From contig NZ_NMWU01000009.1 of NCBI RefSeq assembly GCF_002860355.1, forward strand, positions 1 to 41,659: DNA of 41,659 nucleotides, given 5' to 3'. Position 1 is the stretch's first letter. The number at the start of each line of letters is the position of its first letter. Under the pieces are notes generated by a model. It was not told the origin of the DNA, made no database searches, and saw nothing but the letters and a program-made list of their open reading frames with translations. Positions 16,466-25,440 of the stretch are shown here, in pieces. Source of the stretch: Bifidobacterium margollesii (GTDB taxonomy: Bacteria > Actinomycetota > Actinomycetes > Actinomycetales > Bifidobacteriaceae). The position numbers and the translations under genes were made by a program.

Positions 16466-17764
16466 ATGAGAATGATCGACATCATCGACGCCAAGCGCGG
16501 CGGCAGCGAACTGACCGACGAACAGATCCGGTTCTTCGTCGACGGATACACCGCCGGCGACATCCCCGACTATCAGGCCAGCGCCCTGCTGATGGCCATC
16601 TGGTTCAACGGCATGACCTCGGAGGAGACCAGCCACCTGACCATGGCGATGCTGCACTCCGGCGACCGTCTCGATCTAAGCGACATCCCCGGCAGGAAGG
16701 TGGATAAGCACTCCACCGGCGGTGTGGGAGACAAGGTCAGCATCCCGCTCGCCCCACTGGTCGCCTCGCTCGGCATCGTGGTACCGATGATCTCCGGCCG
16801 TGGACTCGGACACACCGGCGGCACTCTCGACAAGCTCGAAGCCATCCCCGGCTACACCGTGGAGATCGAAGAGGACGCCTTCAAGCGTCAGCTGCGAGAA
16901 GTAGGCTGCATCATCGCCGGTGCCACCGGCAACATCGCCCCGGCCGACAAGAAGATCTACGCGCTGCGCGACGTGACCGACACCGTCGATTCGATTCCGT
17001 TGATCGCCGGTTCGATCATGAGCAAGAAGATCGCCAGCGGCACCGACGCGCTGGTGATGGACGTGAAAACCGGTGCCGGCGCGTTCATGAAGAACGAGGA
17101 GGACGCCGTGGCTCTGGCCCGAGCGCTCGTCGATATCGGCAAGGGCGTCGGCATGGACTGCATGGCCGTGATCTCCGACATGAACCAGCCGCTCGGCCTC
17201 GCCATCGGCAACGCACTGGAGATCGAAGAGTCGATCGCCGTGCTGCGCGGCGAAGGTCCGGCGGACCTGACCGATCTGGTGCTCACCATCGGCAGCCAGA
17301 TGGTGGTGATGGCCGGCGAGGCCAAGGATCTCGACGAGGCGCGCGCCAAGCTGGAAGCAAAGATCGCCGATGGTTCGGCCCTCGAGCGCTTCCGCATGAT
17401 GATCGAAGCCCAGGGAGGCGACGGCCGGGTGGTCGACGATCCGACGATCATGCCTCAGGCGAAGTACCGCATTCCGATCACCGCCGAATCCGACGGCGTG
17501 ATCACCGGCATGCGCGCCGACGAGATGGGCATCGCCTCGATGATGCTCGGCGGCGGGCGCGCCACCAAGGACGACGAGCTCGACTACGCCGTCGGACTCG
17601 TGCTCAACCACAAGGTGGGCGACGAAGTGCATAAGGGCGACGTGCTGCTCACCGTTCACAGCGACCGCAAGGACATCGCGGACGTGGAACGACTCATCCG
17701 AGACAACATCACTATCGGCAAGGAGGCTGAACCGATCACACTGATCCACCAGATCATCGTCTGA
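16466..17764 (+). CDS. deoA: Pyrimidine-nucleoside phosphorylase / thymidine phosphorylase
   Basis: The enzyme splits thymidine, deoxyuridine or uridine with phosphate to base and (deoxy)ribose-1-phosphate. The 432-aa length and sequence fit the Pdp/DeoA family. It shows MRMIDIIDAKRGG, the phosphate-binding KHSTGGVGDK (81-90), the family signature SGRGLGHTGGTLDKLEAIPG (110-129), and IMSKKIASGTDALVMDVKTG. The C-terminal domain includes MGIASMMLGGGRATKDDELD. The Pdp-like length and DeoR context favour a broad pyrimidine phosphorylase (pdp). The start at 16466 is chosen because AAAGGAG lies 8 nt before it; the open frame extends upstream without a better start. Confidence 0.95.
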   Translation: MRMIDIIDAKRGGSELTDEQIRFFVDGYTAGDIPDYQASALLMAIWFNGMTSEETSHLTMAMLHSGDRLDLSDIPGRKVDKHSTGGVGDKVSIPLAPLVASLGIVVPMISGRGLGHTGGTLDKLEAIPGYTVEIEEDAFKRQLREVGCIIAGATGNIAPADKKIYALRDVTDTVDSIPLIAGSIMSKKIASGTDALVMDVKTGAGAFMKNEEDAVALARALVDIGKGVGMDCMAVISDMNQPLGLAIGNALEIEESIAVLRGEGPADLTDLVLTIGSQMVVMAGEAKDLDEARAKLEAKIADGSALERFRMMIEAQGGDGRVVDDPTIMPQAKYRIPITAESDGVITGMRADEMGIASMMLGGGRATKDDELDYAVGLVLNHKVGDEVHKGDVLLTVHSDRKDIADVERLIRDNITIGKEAEPITLIHQIIV

Positions 17765-17833
17765 CGAATCGCCGGACGGGGATGTCGTCCCGTCGTCACA
17801 CCGCTCGATGACGGAACGACATCGAAAACTCTT

Positions 17834-17879
17834 CCTTCGATCCATCAATCGAAGGACATAAACGCCCACTATCGTGGGC
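17834..17879 (+). other. Two consecutive stem-loops upstream of the nucleoside transporter gene
   Basis: CCTTCGAT-CCATCA-ATCGAAGG (17834-17855) is an 8-bp perfect hairpin. Nine bases later GCCCAC-TATC-GTGGGC (17864-17879) is a 6-bp perfect hairpin. Neither has a T-run, so a processing or stability element between deoA and the transporter is more likely than a terminator. Confidence 0.55.
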
Positions 17880-17948
17880 AACGGAGTACCGAACAGCGCA
17901 CACAGTCCTGAACGGTACCGAGAACTGAGAACCAAAGGAAGGGAACTC

Positions 17949-19280
17949 ATGTATCTAGCGGTAAACATTCTGGGCCTGGTGGTCTTCCTGGCCCTGGGTT
18001 GGGTATTCTCCAACAATCGAAAAGGCATCGACTACATGTCCGTGGGCTGCATGCTCGCCCTGAACCTCGTCATCGCGTGGTTCCTCACCAGCTTCGAATG
18101 GGGACGCGCCGCGGTGAAGGCCGCGGCCGACGGATTCGCCGCCATCGTCAACATCTCCTATAAGGGCGTCAACTTCGCCCTCGCCAACTGGGTGGGCGCC
18201 GACGGCACCAACCCCGCCCCGGTGAACTTCATCGCCAGCGCCCTGCTGCCGATCCTCCTCATCGTCCCGCTGTTCGACATCCTCACCTACATCGGCTTCC
18301 TGCCGTGGATCATCAAGTGGATCGGCCGCGGACTGAGCTTCGTCACCCGTCGCCCGAAGTTCGAGACCTTCTACGCCGTCGAGATGATGTTCCTCGGCAA
18401 CACCGAGGCCCTCGCCGTCTCCAAGGTGCAGCTGCAGCGCATGAAGGCCGGGCGCAACGTCACTCTGGCCATGATGTCGATGAGCTGCGTCACCGCCGCC
18501 ATCATCGGCTCCTACATCCAGATGGTGCCCGGCGAATTCGTGATCACCGCCATCCCGCTGAACTGCATCAACGCCCTGATCGTCAGCCACATGCTCTACC
18601 CGGTCGAAGTCACCAAGGACGAGGACGTGATCTACGGTCTGGGAGACCCGGCCTCCGAAGACGACGTCGTGGAGCTCACCGCCGAGGAGCAGGCCGCCAA
18701 GGACAAGGCCATCGAGGAATACAAGGCCCTGCCGGCGTACAAGCGATTCTTCAAGCACGATCCGAGCAAGCCGGTCAAGGAACCGTTCTTCTCCTTCCTC
18801 GGCGATTCGATCCTCGGCAGCGGCAGGCTGATCCTCATCATCACCGCCAACGTGGTGGCCTTCGTGGCGCTCGCCGCACTCATCGACGCCGGTCTCGGCA
18901 TGATCTGGGACAAGCTCTCGCTCGAATCCATCCTCGGCGTGATCATGTACGTGCCGGCCTGGCTCATGGGTCTCGACCCGGGCACCGCATGGCACTTCTC
19001 GCAGCTCATGGGTCTCAAGCTCGTGACCAACGAATTCGTGGTCATGGGCCAGATCACCAGCGAGGTCGCCACCTACGCCGCCCACTACAAGGCCGTACTG
19101 ACGGTGTTCATCACCTCCTTCGCCAACTTCTCCACGCTGGGCATGGTCATCGGCTGCTTCAAGGGCATCGTCTCCAAGGAGAAGAACGACGCCATCTCCA
19201 AGCAGGTCGGCCGCATGCTGCTCTCCGGCATTCTGGTCTCCCTGCTCTCCGCCGCCACCGTCGGCCTGTTCGTCTGGTGA
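17949..19280 (+). CDS. Concentrative nucleoside transporter (CNT/NupC family)
   Basis: This 443-aa integral membrane protein imports nucleosides by H+ or Na+ symport. Early helices include NILGLVVFLALGWVFS near the N-terminus. CNT core motifs are seen in PKFETFYAVEMMFLGNTEALAVSK (substrate-binding helix hairpin with the GNTE motif) and later TNEFVVMGQI and FITSFANFSTLGMVIG. A hydrophilic Glu/Lys-rich stretch of about 60 residues (roughly 225-285) lies mid-protein and is longer than in E. coli NupC. The start at 17949 is set by AAGGAAGGGA just upstream. Context with deoC-B-D-A makes it the uptake arm of the pathway. Confidence 0.92.
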   Translation: MYLAVNILGLVVFLALGWVFSNNRKGIDYMSVGCMLALNLVIAWFLTSFEWGRAAVKAAADGFAAIVNISYKGVNFALANWVGADGTNPAPVNFIASALLPILLIVPLFDILTYIGFLPWIIKWIGRGLSFVTRRPKFETFYAVEMMFLGNTEALAVSKVQLQRMKAGRNVTLAMMSMSCVTAAIIGSYIQMVPGEFVITAIPLNCINALIVSHMLYPVEVTKDEDVIYGLGDPASEDDVVELTAEEQAAKDKAIEEYKALPAYKRFFKHDPSKPVKEPFFSFLGDSILGSGRLILIITANVVAFVALAALIDAGLGMIWDKLSLESILGVIMYVPAWLMGLDPGTAWHFSQLMGLKLVTNEFVVMGQITSEVATYAAHYKAVLTVFITSFANFSTLGMVIGCFKGIVSKEKNDAISKQVGRMLLSGILVSLLSAATVGLFVW

Positions 19281-19313
19281 TCCCGCAGATCCGGCTTTCC
19301 TAAGGAGTCAATC

Positions 19314-20267
19314 ATGGCTAAGAAACTCATCCTCGATCTCGATACCGGCATCGACGACACGCTGGCCACCGCCTATGCGCTGGGCAGCCCCGAAGTCGAA
19401 CTCATCGGCATCACCGGCACCTACGGCAACGTACTGCTCGATCAGGGCGTGCGCAACGCACTGGCCGTCACCGACCTGTTCGGGCACCCCGAAGTGAAGG
19501 TGTACAAGGGCCTGCCGCATGCCAGCACCAAGGATTCGTTCGAAGTGCAGCCGGTCTCCGCCTTCATCCACGGACAGAACGGCATCGGCGACGTGGAGAT
19601 CCCCAATTCGAACCGCGAGCCGGAATCCGAATCCGCCGTCGACTTCATCATCGATGCGGTGAAGACGTACGGCAAGGATCTGGTCTACGTGCCCACCGGC
19701 CCGATGACCAACATCGCCGCCGCGCTGGCCAAGGCGCCGGAGATCAAGGATGAGATCGGGAAGATCGTCCTGATGGGTGGCGCGCTCACCGTCCGCGGCA
19801 ACGTCTCGGCATGGAGCGAAGCGAACATCTCGCAGGATCCGGACGCCGCGGATGCGCTGTTCCGCTCCGGAGCCCCCGCCACGATGATCGGTCTCGACGT
19901 CACGCTGCAGACTCTGCTCACCTACCAGCAGACCGAACTGTGGCGCGACCTCGGCACCCCAGCCGGCAGGTTCCTCGCCGACATGACCGACTACTACATC
20001 AAGGCCTACGAGACCACGGCCCCGAAGCTCGGCGGCTGCGGACTGCATGATCCGCTCGCCGTGGGTGTGGCCGTGGACCCGTCGCTGGTCTCCACGCTCG
20101 ACATCAACATGCAGGTGGACGTCGAAGGCCCGACCCGTGGTCGCACGATCGGCGACAACGACAGGCTCAACGATCCGGTCAAGACGATGAAGGTCGCGGT
20201 CGGCGTCGACGTACCGCGATTCCTCAACGAGTTCATGACCCGCATCACCGGCCTCGCCAAGGCCTGA
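19314..20267 (+). CDS. Nucleoside hydrolase (inosine/uridine-preferring family)
   Basis: This enzyme hydrolyses ribonucleosides irreversibly to ribose and base. The 317-aa protein has the calcium-binding DLDTGIDDTLA (Asp10, Asp14 and Asp15) and GITGTYGNV. The central motif is VYVPTGPMTNIAAAL and the conserved LMGGAL follows. The C-terminal catalytic HDPLAV has the proposed proton-donor His. It follows the transporter with only 33 bp between them and ends at a strong terminator, so it is the last gene of the nucleoside operon. A hydrolase beside phosphorylases gives two routes, one saving the phosphate bond and one not. Substrate range is not predictable. Confidence 0.92.
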   Translation: MAKKLILDLDTGIDDTLATAYALGSPEVELIGITGTYGNVLLDQGVRNALAVTDLFGHPEVKVYKGLPHASTKDSFEVQPVSAFIHGQNGIGDVEIPNSNREPESESAVDFIIDAVKTYGKDLVYVPTGPMTNIAAALAKAPEIKDEIGKIVLMGGALTVRGNVSAWSEANISQDPDAADALFRSGAPATMIGLDVTLQTLLTYQQTELWRDLGTPAGRFLADMTDYYIKAYETTAPKLGGCGLHDPLAVGVAVDPSLVSTLDINMQVDVEGPTRGRTIGDNDRLNDPVKTMKVAVGVDVPRFLNEFMTRITGLAKA

Positions 20268-20269
20268 TC

Positions 20270-20305
20270 CAATGGCTCCCCGGACTCCTTACCGGGGAGC
20301 CATTG
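20270..20305 (+). terminator. Terminator of the nucleoside island
   Basis: CAATGGCTCCCCGG (20270-20283) and CCGGGGAGCCATTG (20292-20305) form a perfect 14-bp stem with an 8-nt loop, followed by TTCTCTC. It begins right after the hydrolase stop. Confidence 0.85.
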
Positions 20306-20465
20306 TTCTCTCATCCCCGATCCGATCGATCCGTCTCAATCCCCCCATGGCACTACACTGGGCATTGCGGTCCTCCGGCTCCTCCGCATAAGAAATATCC
20401 GAGCCGATTACCCAAGAGACCCCAACCGCCGCCAATCAAGGCCGCGAACAAGGTAAGGACTCATC

Positions 20466-21926
20466 ATGAGCAATCGGCCATCATCAGCAACGACCGGAAT
20501 CAAGGCGACCGGCACCACGGCCACCATTCCCGCCACTAGTACCGACGTCATCGCGGACAAGGCCCACAGGGCCCTATTCCCCCTGCTGTTCGTCTATCTG
20601 CTGGGCGTACTATGCCTGCAGGCGTTCAATCTGGTCTTCGAACACATCGGCACCGATCTTGGAGCCGTGTCCGAAGCCTCGCTGATCACCGCCATCCCCG
20701 GCGTGGTCCTCGGCATCGCCTGCTTCATCTACGGCTCGCTGTGCGACTTCGTTTCGTTGAAGAAACTCACCTTCGTCGGCATGGTCCTCCTGTGGATCGG
20801 CTGCGCGTTCGGATTCCTGTTTCATGGCAGTCTGATTCTGGTGATCGTGGCCCGCTGCGTCCAGACCGTCGGATTCCAGGCGGCCGGCTCGGTGTACCTG
20901 GTGATCGTGGCACGATACCTCAAGCCTGAAACCAAACTGCTGTACTTCGGCCTGTTCACCGCGGTGTTCCAGCTTTCCACGGCGCTGGGCGTACTGTGCG
21001 GCGGCATCTTCAGCGCCATCGACTGGTCGTGGCTGTTCCTCATCCCCGCACTTTCCATACTCGTGGTTCCTCCGCTGATCAAGGATCTGCCGAACGTGGC
21101 GGGCAAAGGCACCTCCATCGATGCCATCGGCTTCGCGTTGTTCGGCGCGGGAGCCCTGTTCCTCACCCTGTTCTTCTCCAACCTCATGTGGCCGCTGATC
21201 GCCGCATCCCTGCTGTCGTTCGTCTGCTTCGCCGCATACATCGGCAAGGCCCGCAACCCGTTCGTCACCCCGGCGTTCTTCCGCAACACCCGTTGGATCA
21301 AGGCCGTGCTGCTTATCGTGATCTTCTACTCGCTGAACTTCTCGGTCACCCCGCTGTTCAACGCCGCCGGCTCGATGATCTACGGCATGAGCGCCACGCA
21401 GGTCTCCCTGCTCCTGCTGCCGGCTCTGATCCTCGCCACCGTCACCGGCACGCTGTCCGGCCGCATCGTCGGCATACTGGGACGATTCCGCTCCATCCTC
21501 ACCGCGGGCACGCTGATGGGACTCGGCCTGCTGGCCAGCGGACTGTACCTGTATCTGGCGGCCGGATCGTCAAGCTCATGGCCGCTTGCCGTCACGATCT
21601 CGGTGTACTACATCGGCATGGCGATGACCTACTCCCCCGTGGTCGATACCGTACTCGCCACATTGCCACCCGAGCAGAGCGGCCGAGGCGTCGGCATGAA
21701 CGATCTGGCCATGCAGGGTTCCGGTGCGATCGGCATCGCGATCTTCGGTTCCTCGCTCAGCGCCTCCGCGGTGACTCAGACCGCCACGCAGTCGATTCCG
21801 GCAGCCAACGCGCATTTCGGCACACTGCTGTTCATCTACACAGCGGTCATGGTCTTCGGCGTGGCATGGCTCGTCATCCACCGCACATCGATCTACCGGG
21901 GTGCCTCCGACTCATCTTCGGCCTGA
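20466..21926 (+). CDS. MFS drug-efflux transporter, DHA2 (14-helix) type
   Basis: The 486-aa protein begins with a Thr/Ser-rich soluble segment of about 35 residues. About 14 membrane helices follow, with MFS motif A-like GSLCDFVSLKKLTFVG and the antiporter motif C region near FQLSTALGVLCGGIFSAIDWSWLF. That layout suggests a proton-coupled multidrug or tetracycline-like exporter, but the substrate cannot be deduced. The ribosome-binding site AAGGTAAGGA lies just upstream. Its 3' end overlaps that of the convergent TetR gene by 34 bp, which hints that the TetR protein may control it. Confidence 0.87.
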   Translation: MSNRPSSATTGIKATGTTATIPATSTDVIADKAHRALFPLLFVYLLGVLCLQAFNLVFEHIGTDLGAVSEASLITAIPGVVLGIACFIYGSLCDFVSLKKLTFVGMVLLWIGCAFGFLFHGSLILVIVARCVQTVGFQAAGSVYLVIVARYLKPETKLLYFGLFTAVFQLSTALGVLCGGIFSAIDWSWLFLIPALSILVVPPLIKDLPNVAGKGTSIDAIGFALFGAGALFLTLFFSNLMWPLIAASLLSFVCFAAYIGKARNPFVTPAFFRNTRWIKAVLLIVIFYSLNFSVTPLFNAAGSMIYGMSATQVSLLLLPALILATVTGTLSGRIVGILGRFRSILTAGTLMGLGLLASGLYLYLAAGSSSSWPLAVTISVYYIGMAMTYSPVVDTVLATLPPEQSGRGVGMNDLAMQGSGAIGIAIFGSSLSASAVTQTATQSIPAANAHFGTLLFIYTAVMVFGVAWLVIHRTSIYRGASDSSSA

Positions 21927-22675
21927 TTCCCCTCGGCCTGACTCCCGTCGATTCGTCGATCACCGCGAATCTGATCGAGCGGCAGATCGTCGTACAGATA
22001 ATGGTCCACCACCGGTCCGACGATCCTCGCCATCTCCAACACCGTATGCTCTCTCAGTGCCGGAATCTCGATGAGATGCCAACTGGAAACCAGTCCGATG
22101 ATCTGCGAGAACACCAGCCCCAGCCGCTCCGAAGCGTATTCGTCGTTCAAGGGCGGCTGAACGCTGTTTGCGATTTCGTTGCGCAGGAACCGCACATAGA
22201 AGTTCCGGAACTCCTCGTTCGCACCGAGATCCTTGAGCAGCCCGAGCAGCAGACGACGCCGTGGATCGACCGCCTGCATCAGAAAGGCGTATACCAAACG
22301 GCATCCAGTGGAATCCATCGCATGATCATGCCGGTTTTCATGCAGCAGGCTGAAGAACTCCTGCGAACGGAACAGTTCGGAGGCCGCTGCCATAAACAGC
22401 GTCTCCTTGTCCTTGTAGTAGTACTTCACCAGCTTCGCATCCACGCCGGCCGCGGACGCCACCCCCTTGAGCGTAGTGCCGCGATATCCATTGCGCGAAA
22501 ACTCCTCACACGCCGCGTCCAGAATCGCCTGACGACTGGGACTGTTACCGGGCCGGCGCCCCCGACGACGCTCAGATCCCCGTTGACGCTCCGCCCCCAG
22601 TTGACGCTCAGCCCCCTGATTCATCCTAGTTCCGACACCGACACCGTGCCCGCCGCCCCCAACCGATGATTCCAT
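21893..22675 (-). CDS. TetR/AcrR family transcriptional regulator
   Basis: The 260-aa protein has an N-terminal Gly/Glu/Arg low-complexity region built from imperfect repeats (QGAERQLGAERQRGSERRRG). A TetR DNA-binding domain follows (SRQAILDAACEEFSRNGYRG, recognition part TLKGVASAAGVDAKLVKYYY at about 67-87). The rest is a ligand-binding region. The start at 22675 is chosen because GGAG lies 5 nt before it; an ATG at 22708 would add 11 residues and one at 22624 would remove 17. It converges with and overlaps the MFS transporter gene, a likely target. Confidence 0.85.
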   Translation of the reverse strand: MESSVGGGGHGVGVGTRMNQGAERQLGAERQRGSERRRGRRPGNSPSRQAILDAACEEFSRNGYRGTTLKGVASAAGVDAKLVKYYYKDKETLFMAAASELFRSQEFFSLLHENRHDHAMDSTGCRLVYAFLMQAVDPRRRLLLGLLKDLGANEEFRNFYVRFLRNEIANSVQPPLNDEYASERLGLVFSQIIGLVSSWHLIEIPALREHTVLEMARIVGPVVDHYLYDDLPLDQIRGDRRIDGSQAEGNQAEDESEAPR

Positions 22676-22753
22676 GGCCGCTCCATTCTCCCCTACTCTG
22701 CAAGCCATTCAACCACCGTATGGTTCACCGCACAAGACCAAACCTTCAACAGT

Positions 22754-22825
22754 CGGCGATCCCGCCCAACGTCGTCGCCCAACGTCGTCGCCAAACGTCC
22801 TCACCCGGCGATCCCGCCCAACGTC
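22754..22825. repeat. Direct repeats behind rarD, including a copy of the rarD 3' end
   Basis: The 20-mer CGGCGATCCCGCCCAACGTC occurs at 22754-22773 and 22806-22825; the second copy codes for the last residues of RarD. Between them the 13-mer AACGTCGTCGCCC is repeated three times (22768, 22781 and 22794, with a few changes). The block looks like a slipped partial duplication of the rarD end. Confidence 0.8.
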
Positions 22826-23760
22826 AACTTTCTACGATGCTGGATCACGATGTCGATCGAATACACCACCAGGGCCAACCAGATCACCGAGAACGAGATG
22901 AACCGGTGAGCCGGCACCTGCTCTCCGAGCACCAGAATGCCGAGCATCAACTGGATCGTCGGCGTGATGTACTGGGTGAAGCTCAGTGTCAGGAAATGCG
23001 CATGCTTGACGCCATACGAGGTGAGCACCAGCGGCACCACCGTAAGGATGCCGCAACAAGCCAGCAGCACCCACACCTGCGCGGGGGCTCCGGCCGGCAC
23101 GCCGAACCGCGGCTGTACGGCCAACGCGACGAACGCCACAGGGGTGAGCACCCCGGTCTCGAAGGTGAGGGACTCAAAGGAATCCAGCGGAATGAACCGT
23201 TTGATCAGACAGTATCCGCTGTAGCTGAAGGTCATCAGCAACGCCAACGTCGGGAACGCCCCCGTGTCCAGCACATAGAGCCCGCCGCCCACCAGCGCGA
23301 TGATCATGGAGACGATGCCGAGCCGCGTGGTCCGTTCGCGCAGGAGCAACAACGCCAGCAGCATGTTGATCAGCGGCATCAGGAAGTTCGCCGCACTGGC
23401 CTCGGACGTGTGGCCGATCACCACAAGATAGATGTACACCACCCAATCGATCGACACCAGCACCGCGGCGAGCACCTCAAGCCAGAACAGTTTCGGCGTC
23501 CTCCACAGCGATCGCACGGAGGCGAGAAACCTCCCCCATCGGCCGGAAACCACCATGACCAGCAACATCACCGCGAACGCGGTGACGATGCGATACAGCA
23601 TCACGTTCATCGCGGAAACACTGTCGAGTGCAGCCCAGTACAGGGGGAAGATGCCATAGACGAAGGCCTGGGCCACCGTGGCCGCAACGCCTTGGGGAGT
23701 CTGCTTGATCTGCTCGGTTCTCTTCACCGGACGATAATACCGCGAATACCGCGAGACCAT
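22801..23760 (-). CDS. rarD: RarD/EamA family permease
   Basis: This 319-aa protein has about ten membrane helices in two EamA halves. It has the RarD signature: AFVYGIFPLYWAAL near the N-terminus, MLYRIVTAFAVMLL, a conserved WVVYIYLVVIGHTSEASAANFLMPL, and near the end FTQYITPTIQLMLGILVLGE. RarD proteins are drug/metabolite-type permeases once linked to chloramphenicol sensitivity; the substrate is unknown. The first residues (MVSRYSRYYRPVKR) are encoded by a short repeat and the start codon lacks a clear ribosome-binding site, so the true start may be a little downstream. Confidence 0.88.
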   Translation of the reverse strand: MVSRYSRYYRPVKRTEQIKQTPQGVAATVAQAFVYGIFPLYWAALDSVSAMNVMLYRIVTAFAVMLLVMVVSGRWGRFLASVRSLWRTPKLFWLEVLAAVLVSIDWVVYIYLVVIGHTSEASAANFLMPLINMLLALLLLRERTTRLGIVSMIIALVGGGLYVLDTGAFPTLALLMTFSYSGYCLIKRFIPLDSFESLTFETGVLTPVAFVALAVQPRFGVPAGAPAQVWVLLACCGILTVVPLVLTSYGVKHAHFLTLSFTQYITPTIQLMLGILVLGEQVPAHRFISFSVIWLALVVYSIDIVIQHRRKLTLGGIAG

Positions 23761-23841
23761 CGTCCGGCACGACCCGAACCTTACGGCACGACCCGCCAGC
23801 CGCAGACCGCAAGTCCATCCGGTCAGGCACGATCCGAACCG

Positions 23842-25146
23842 TCAGGCCCTCCACCACGGGCGCAGCGGATACCACTTGCCGTCGGGGTGTCCGACGCGGT
23901 CGGGCTTGACGGCGAGGAACTGGTGAATCTGGATACCGTCGAGTTCGAAGTTCAGCGAGCATGCGGCCATGTACAGGCCCCACACCTTGGCACGGTCGAA
24001 TCCCACCTGCTTTACCGCATCATCCCAGTGCTCGGAAAGGTTGTGGTTCCAATGGTGCAGCGTCAGCGCGTAGTGCTGGCGCAGGTTCTCCTGATGCACC
24101 ACGTTGAATCCGGAGTCATGGATGCAGCTTTCGATGAATCCGGGCGTACCGAGATCGCCGTCGGGGAAGATGTAACGGTCGAGGAACTCGTCGGTGCCGG
24201 GCTTGCCGTTCGGCTTGCCGTGGCTGATGGTGATCTGATGGTTGAGCAGACGGCCCATTGGCTTGAGCAGCTTGAACATCTCACCGAAATAGCTCTTGTA
24301 GTTCTTCACGCCCACATGCTCCATCATGCCGATCGAGCAGATGCCGTCGAAGTCGCGTTCGGGCACGTCACGGTAGTCCATCACGCGCACTTCGGCCAGA
24401 TCCTCGAGTCCTTCACGGCGGATCCATTCCTGCGCGTAGGCGGCCTGTTCCTTGGACAGCGTGACGCCCAGCGCCTTGATGCCGCGACGGGCCGCGGTGA
24501 TGACCATCGACCCCCAGCCGCAGCCGATGTCGAGTAGACGCTGGCCGGGCTTCAGGCCGAGTTTGTCGAGGATGAGCCGCAGTTTGTTGGCCTGCGCATC
24601 CTCGAGGCTCATGTCCTCGTTTTCGAACACCGCGCAGGTGTAGGTCATCGAGGGTCCGAGGAAATCGGCGTAGAAGTCGTTGGACTGATCGTAGTGGTAG
24701 CTCACCGTTTCCGAATCGGCTTTTTCGGTGTGCGGCAGCAGACCGGACTTGATGCGCTGCCACTTCGAAGGCCCTTCCACTTCGGGCACGGGAGCCTTGC
24801 GGAATCCGTGGCTGAACACCGCGGCCACCACGCGGGCAATATCCAGCGGACTGGGCTTGAGCACATAGGGAGCCAGCTCGACGAATCGACGCAGCACCGG
24901 ATACGGATCGGCGTAATCAATGCCCTCCACATCGAAATCTCCGAGAATGTAGGCGCGCACCACACCGATCTCGTTGGGATGTTCGGCGATCTGATAAATG
25001 GCATCGGGATTGTTGATCTTCACATGCAGATCCGCCCGCTGCGAACCGAACGTCGAACCGTCGAAGGCGTCGACCCGAAGGGGCGCCTCCGGGGAGACGA
25101 ACAGACCGACCATTTCACTTACCGTCATCGCTTTGCCGCTGGCCAT
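23842..25146 (-). CDS. cfa: Cyclopropane-fatty-acyl-phospholipid synthase family protein
   Basis: CFA synthase adds a methylene group from S-adenosylmethionine across cis double bonds of membrane phospholipid acyl chains, a typical stress adaptation. The 434-aa protein has an N-terminal lipid-binding region and then HYDQSNDFYADFLGPSMTYTCA. The SAM-binding DIGCGWG lies at 206-212. It also has GVTLSKEQ, the catalytic-region IGMMEHVGVKNY and a C-terminal LRQHYALTLHHWNHNL. The start at 25146 has GGAGG 6 nt upstream; an in-frame ATG at 25215 has none. Confidence 0.94.
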   Translation of the reverse strand: MASGKAMTVSEMVGLFVSPEAPLRVDAFDGSTFGSQRADLHVKINNPDAIYQIAEHPNEIGVVRAYILGDFDVEGIDYADPYPVLRRFVELAPYVLKPSPLDIARVVAAVFSHGFRKAPVPEVEGPSKWQRIKSGLLPHTEKADSETVSYHYDQSNDFYADFLGPSMTYTCAVFENEDMSLEDAQANKLRLILDKLGLKPGQRLLDIGCGWGSMVITAARRGIKALGVTLSKEQAAYAQEWIRREGLEDLAEVRVMDYRDVPERDFDGICSIGMMEHVGVKNYKSYFGEMFKLLKPMGRLLNHQITISHGKPNGKPGTDEFLDRYIFPDGDLGTPGFIESCIHDSGFNVVHQENLRQHYALTLHHWNHNLSEHWDDAVKQVGFDRAKVWGLYMAACSLNFELDGIQIHQFLAVKPDRVGHPDGKWYPLRPWWRA

Positions 25147-25440
25147 GCCGGACCTCCAAATTCTCAGCACTACATCGTAAGCGTCTCTTATCGATCCCGT
25201 ATGGGGTCGGTGCATTCAGTGTGGGAGCTTAGTCCTTTCCCACCGTGATTTCAGTCAACAGTCCGTAACAATATGACCGTTTTCCGCTTTGGGCCGAACC
25301 GATGCGACAACAGTGAACATCAAGTCACGAGAAGGTGATGAATGGTGGATCGCAATGGACAACTTTGGGCTTGTTGTCTACTCTAAATGGTGGGTCAACT
25401 CAGCGATGGGCAAACTCAGAGAGGACTTCGAACTACCGTG

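Noticed and set aside
20996-22669. 557-codon plus-strand frame across the MFS and tetR genes
   Set aside because: Out-of-frame shadow with Arg/His-rich composition crossing two real genes.
22666-24537. 623-codon plus-strand frame opposite rarD and cfa
   Set aside because: It spans two well-supported minus-strand genes and their gap; composition is typical of an antisense artefact.
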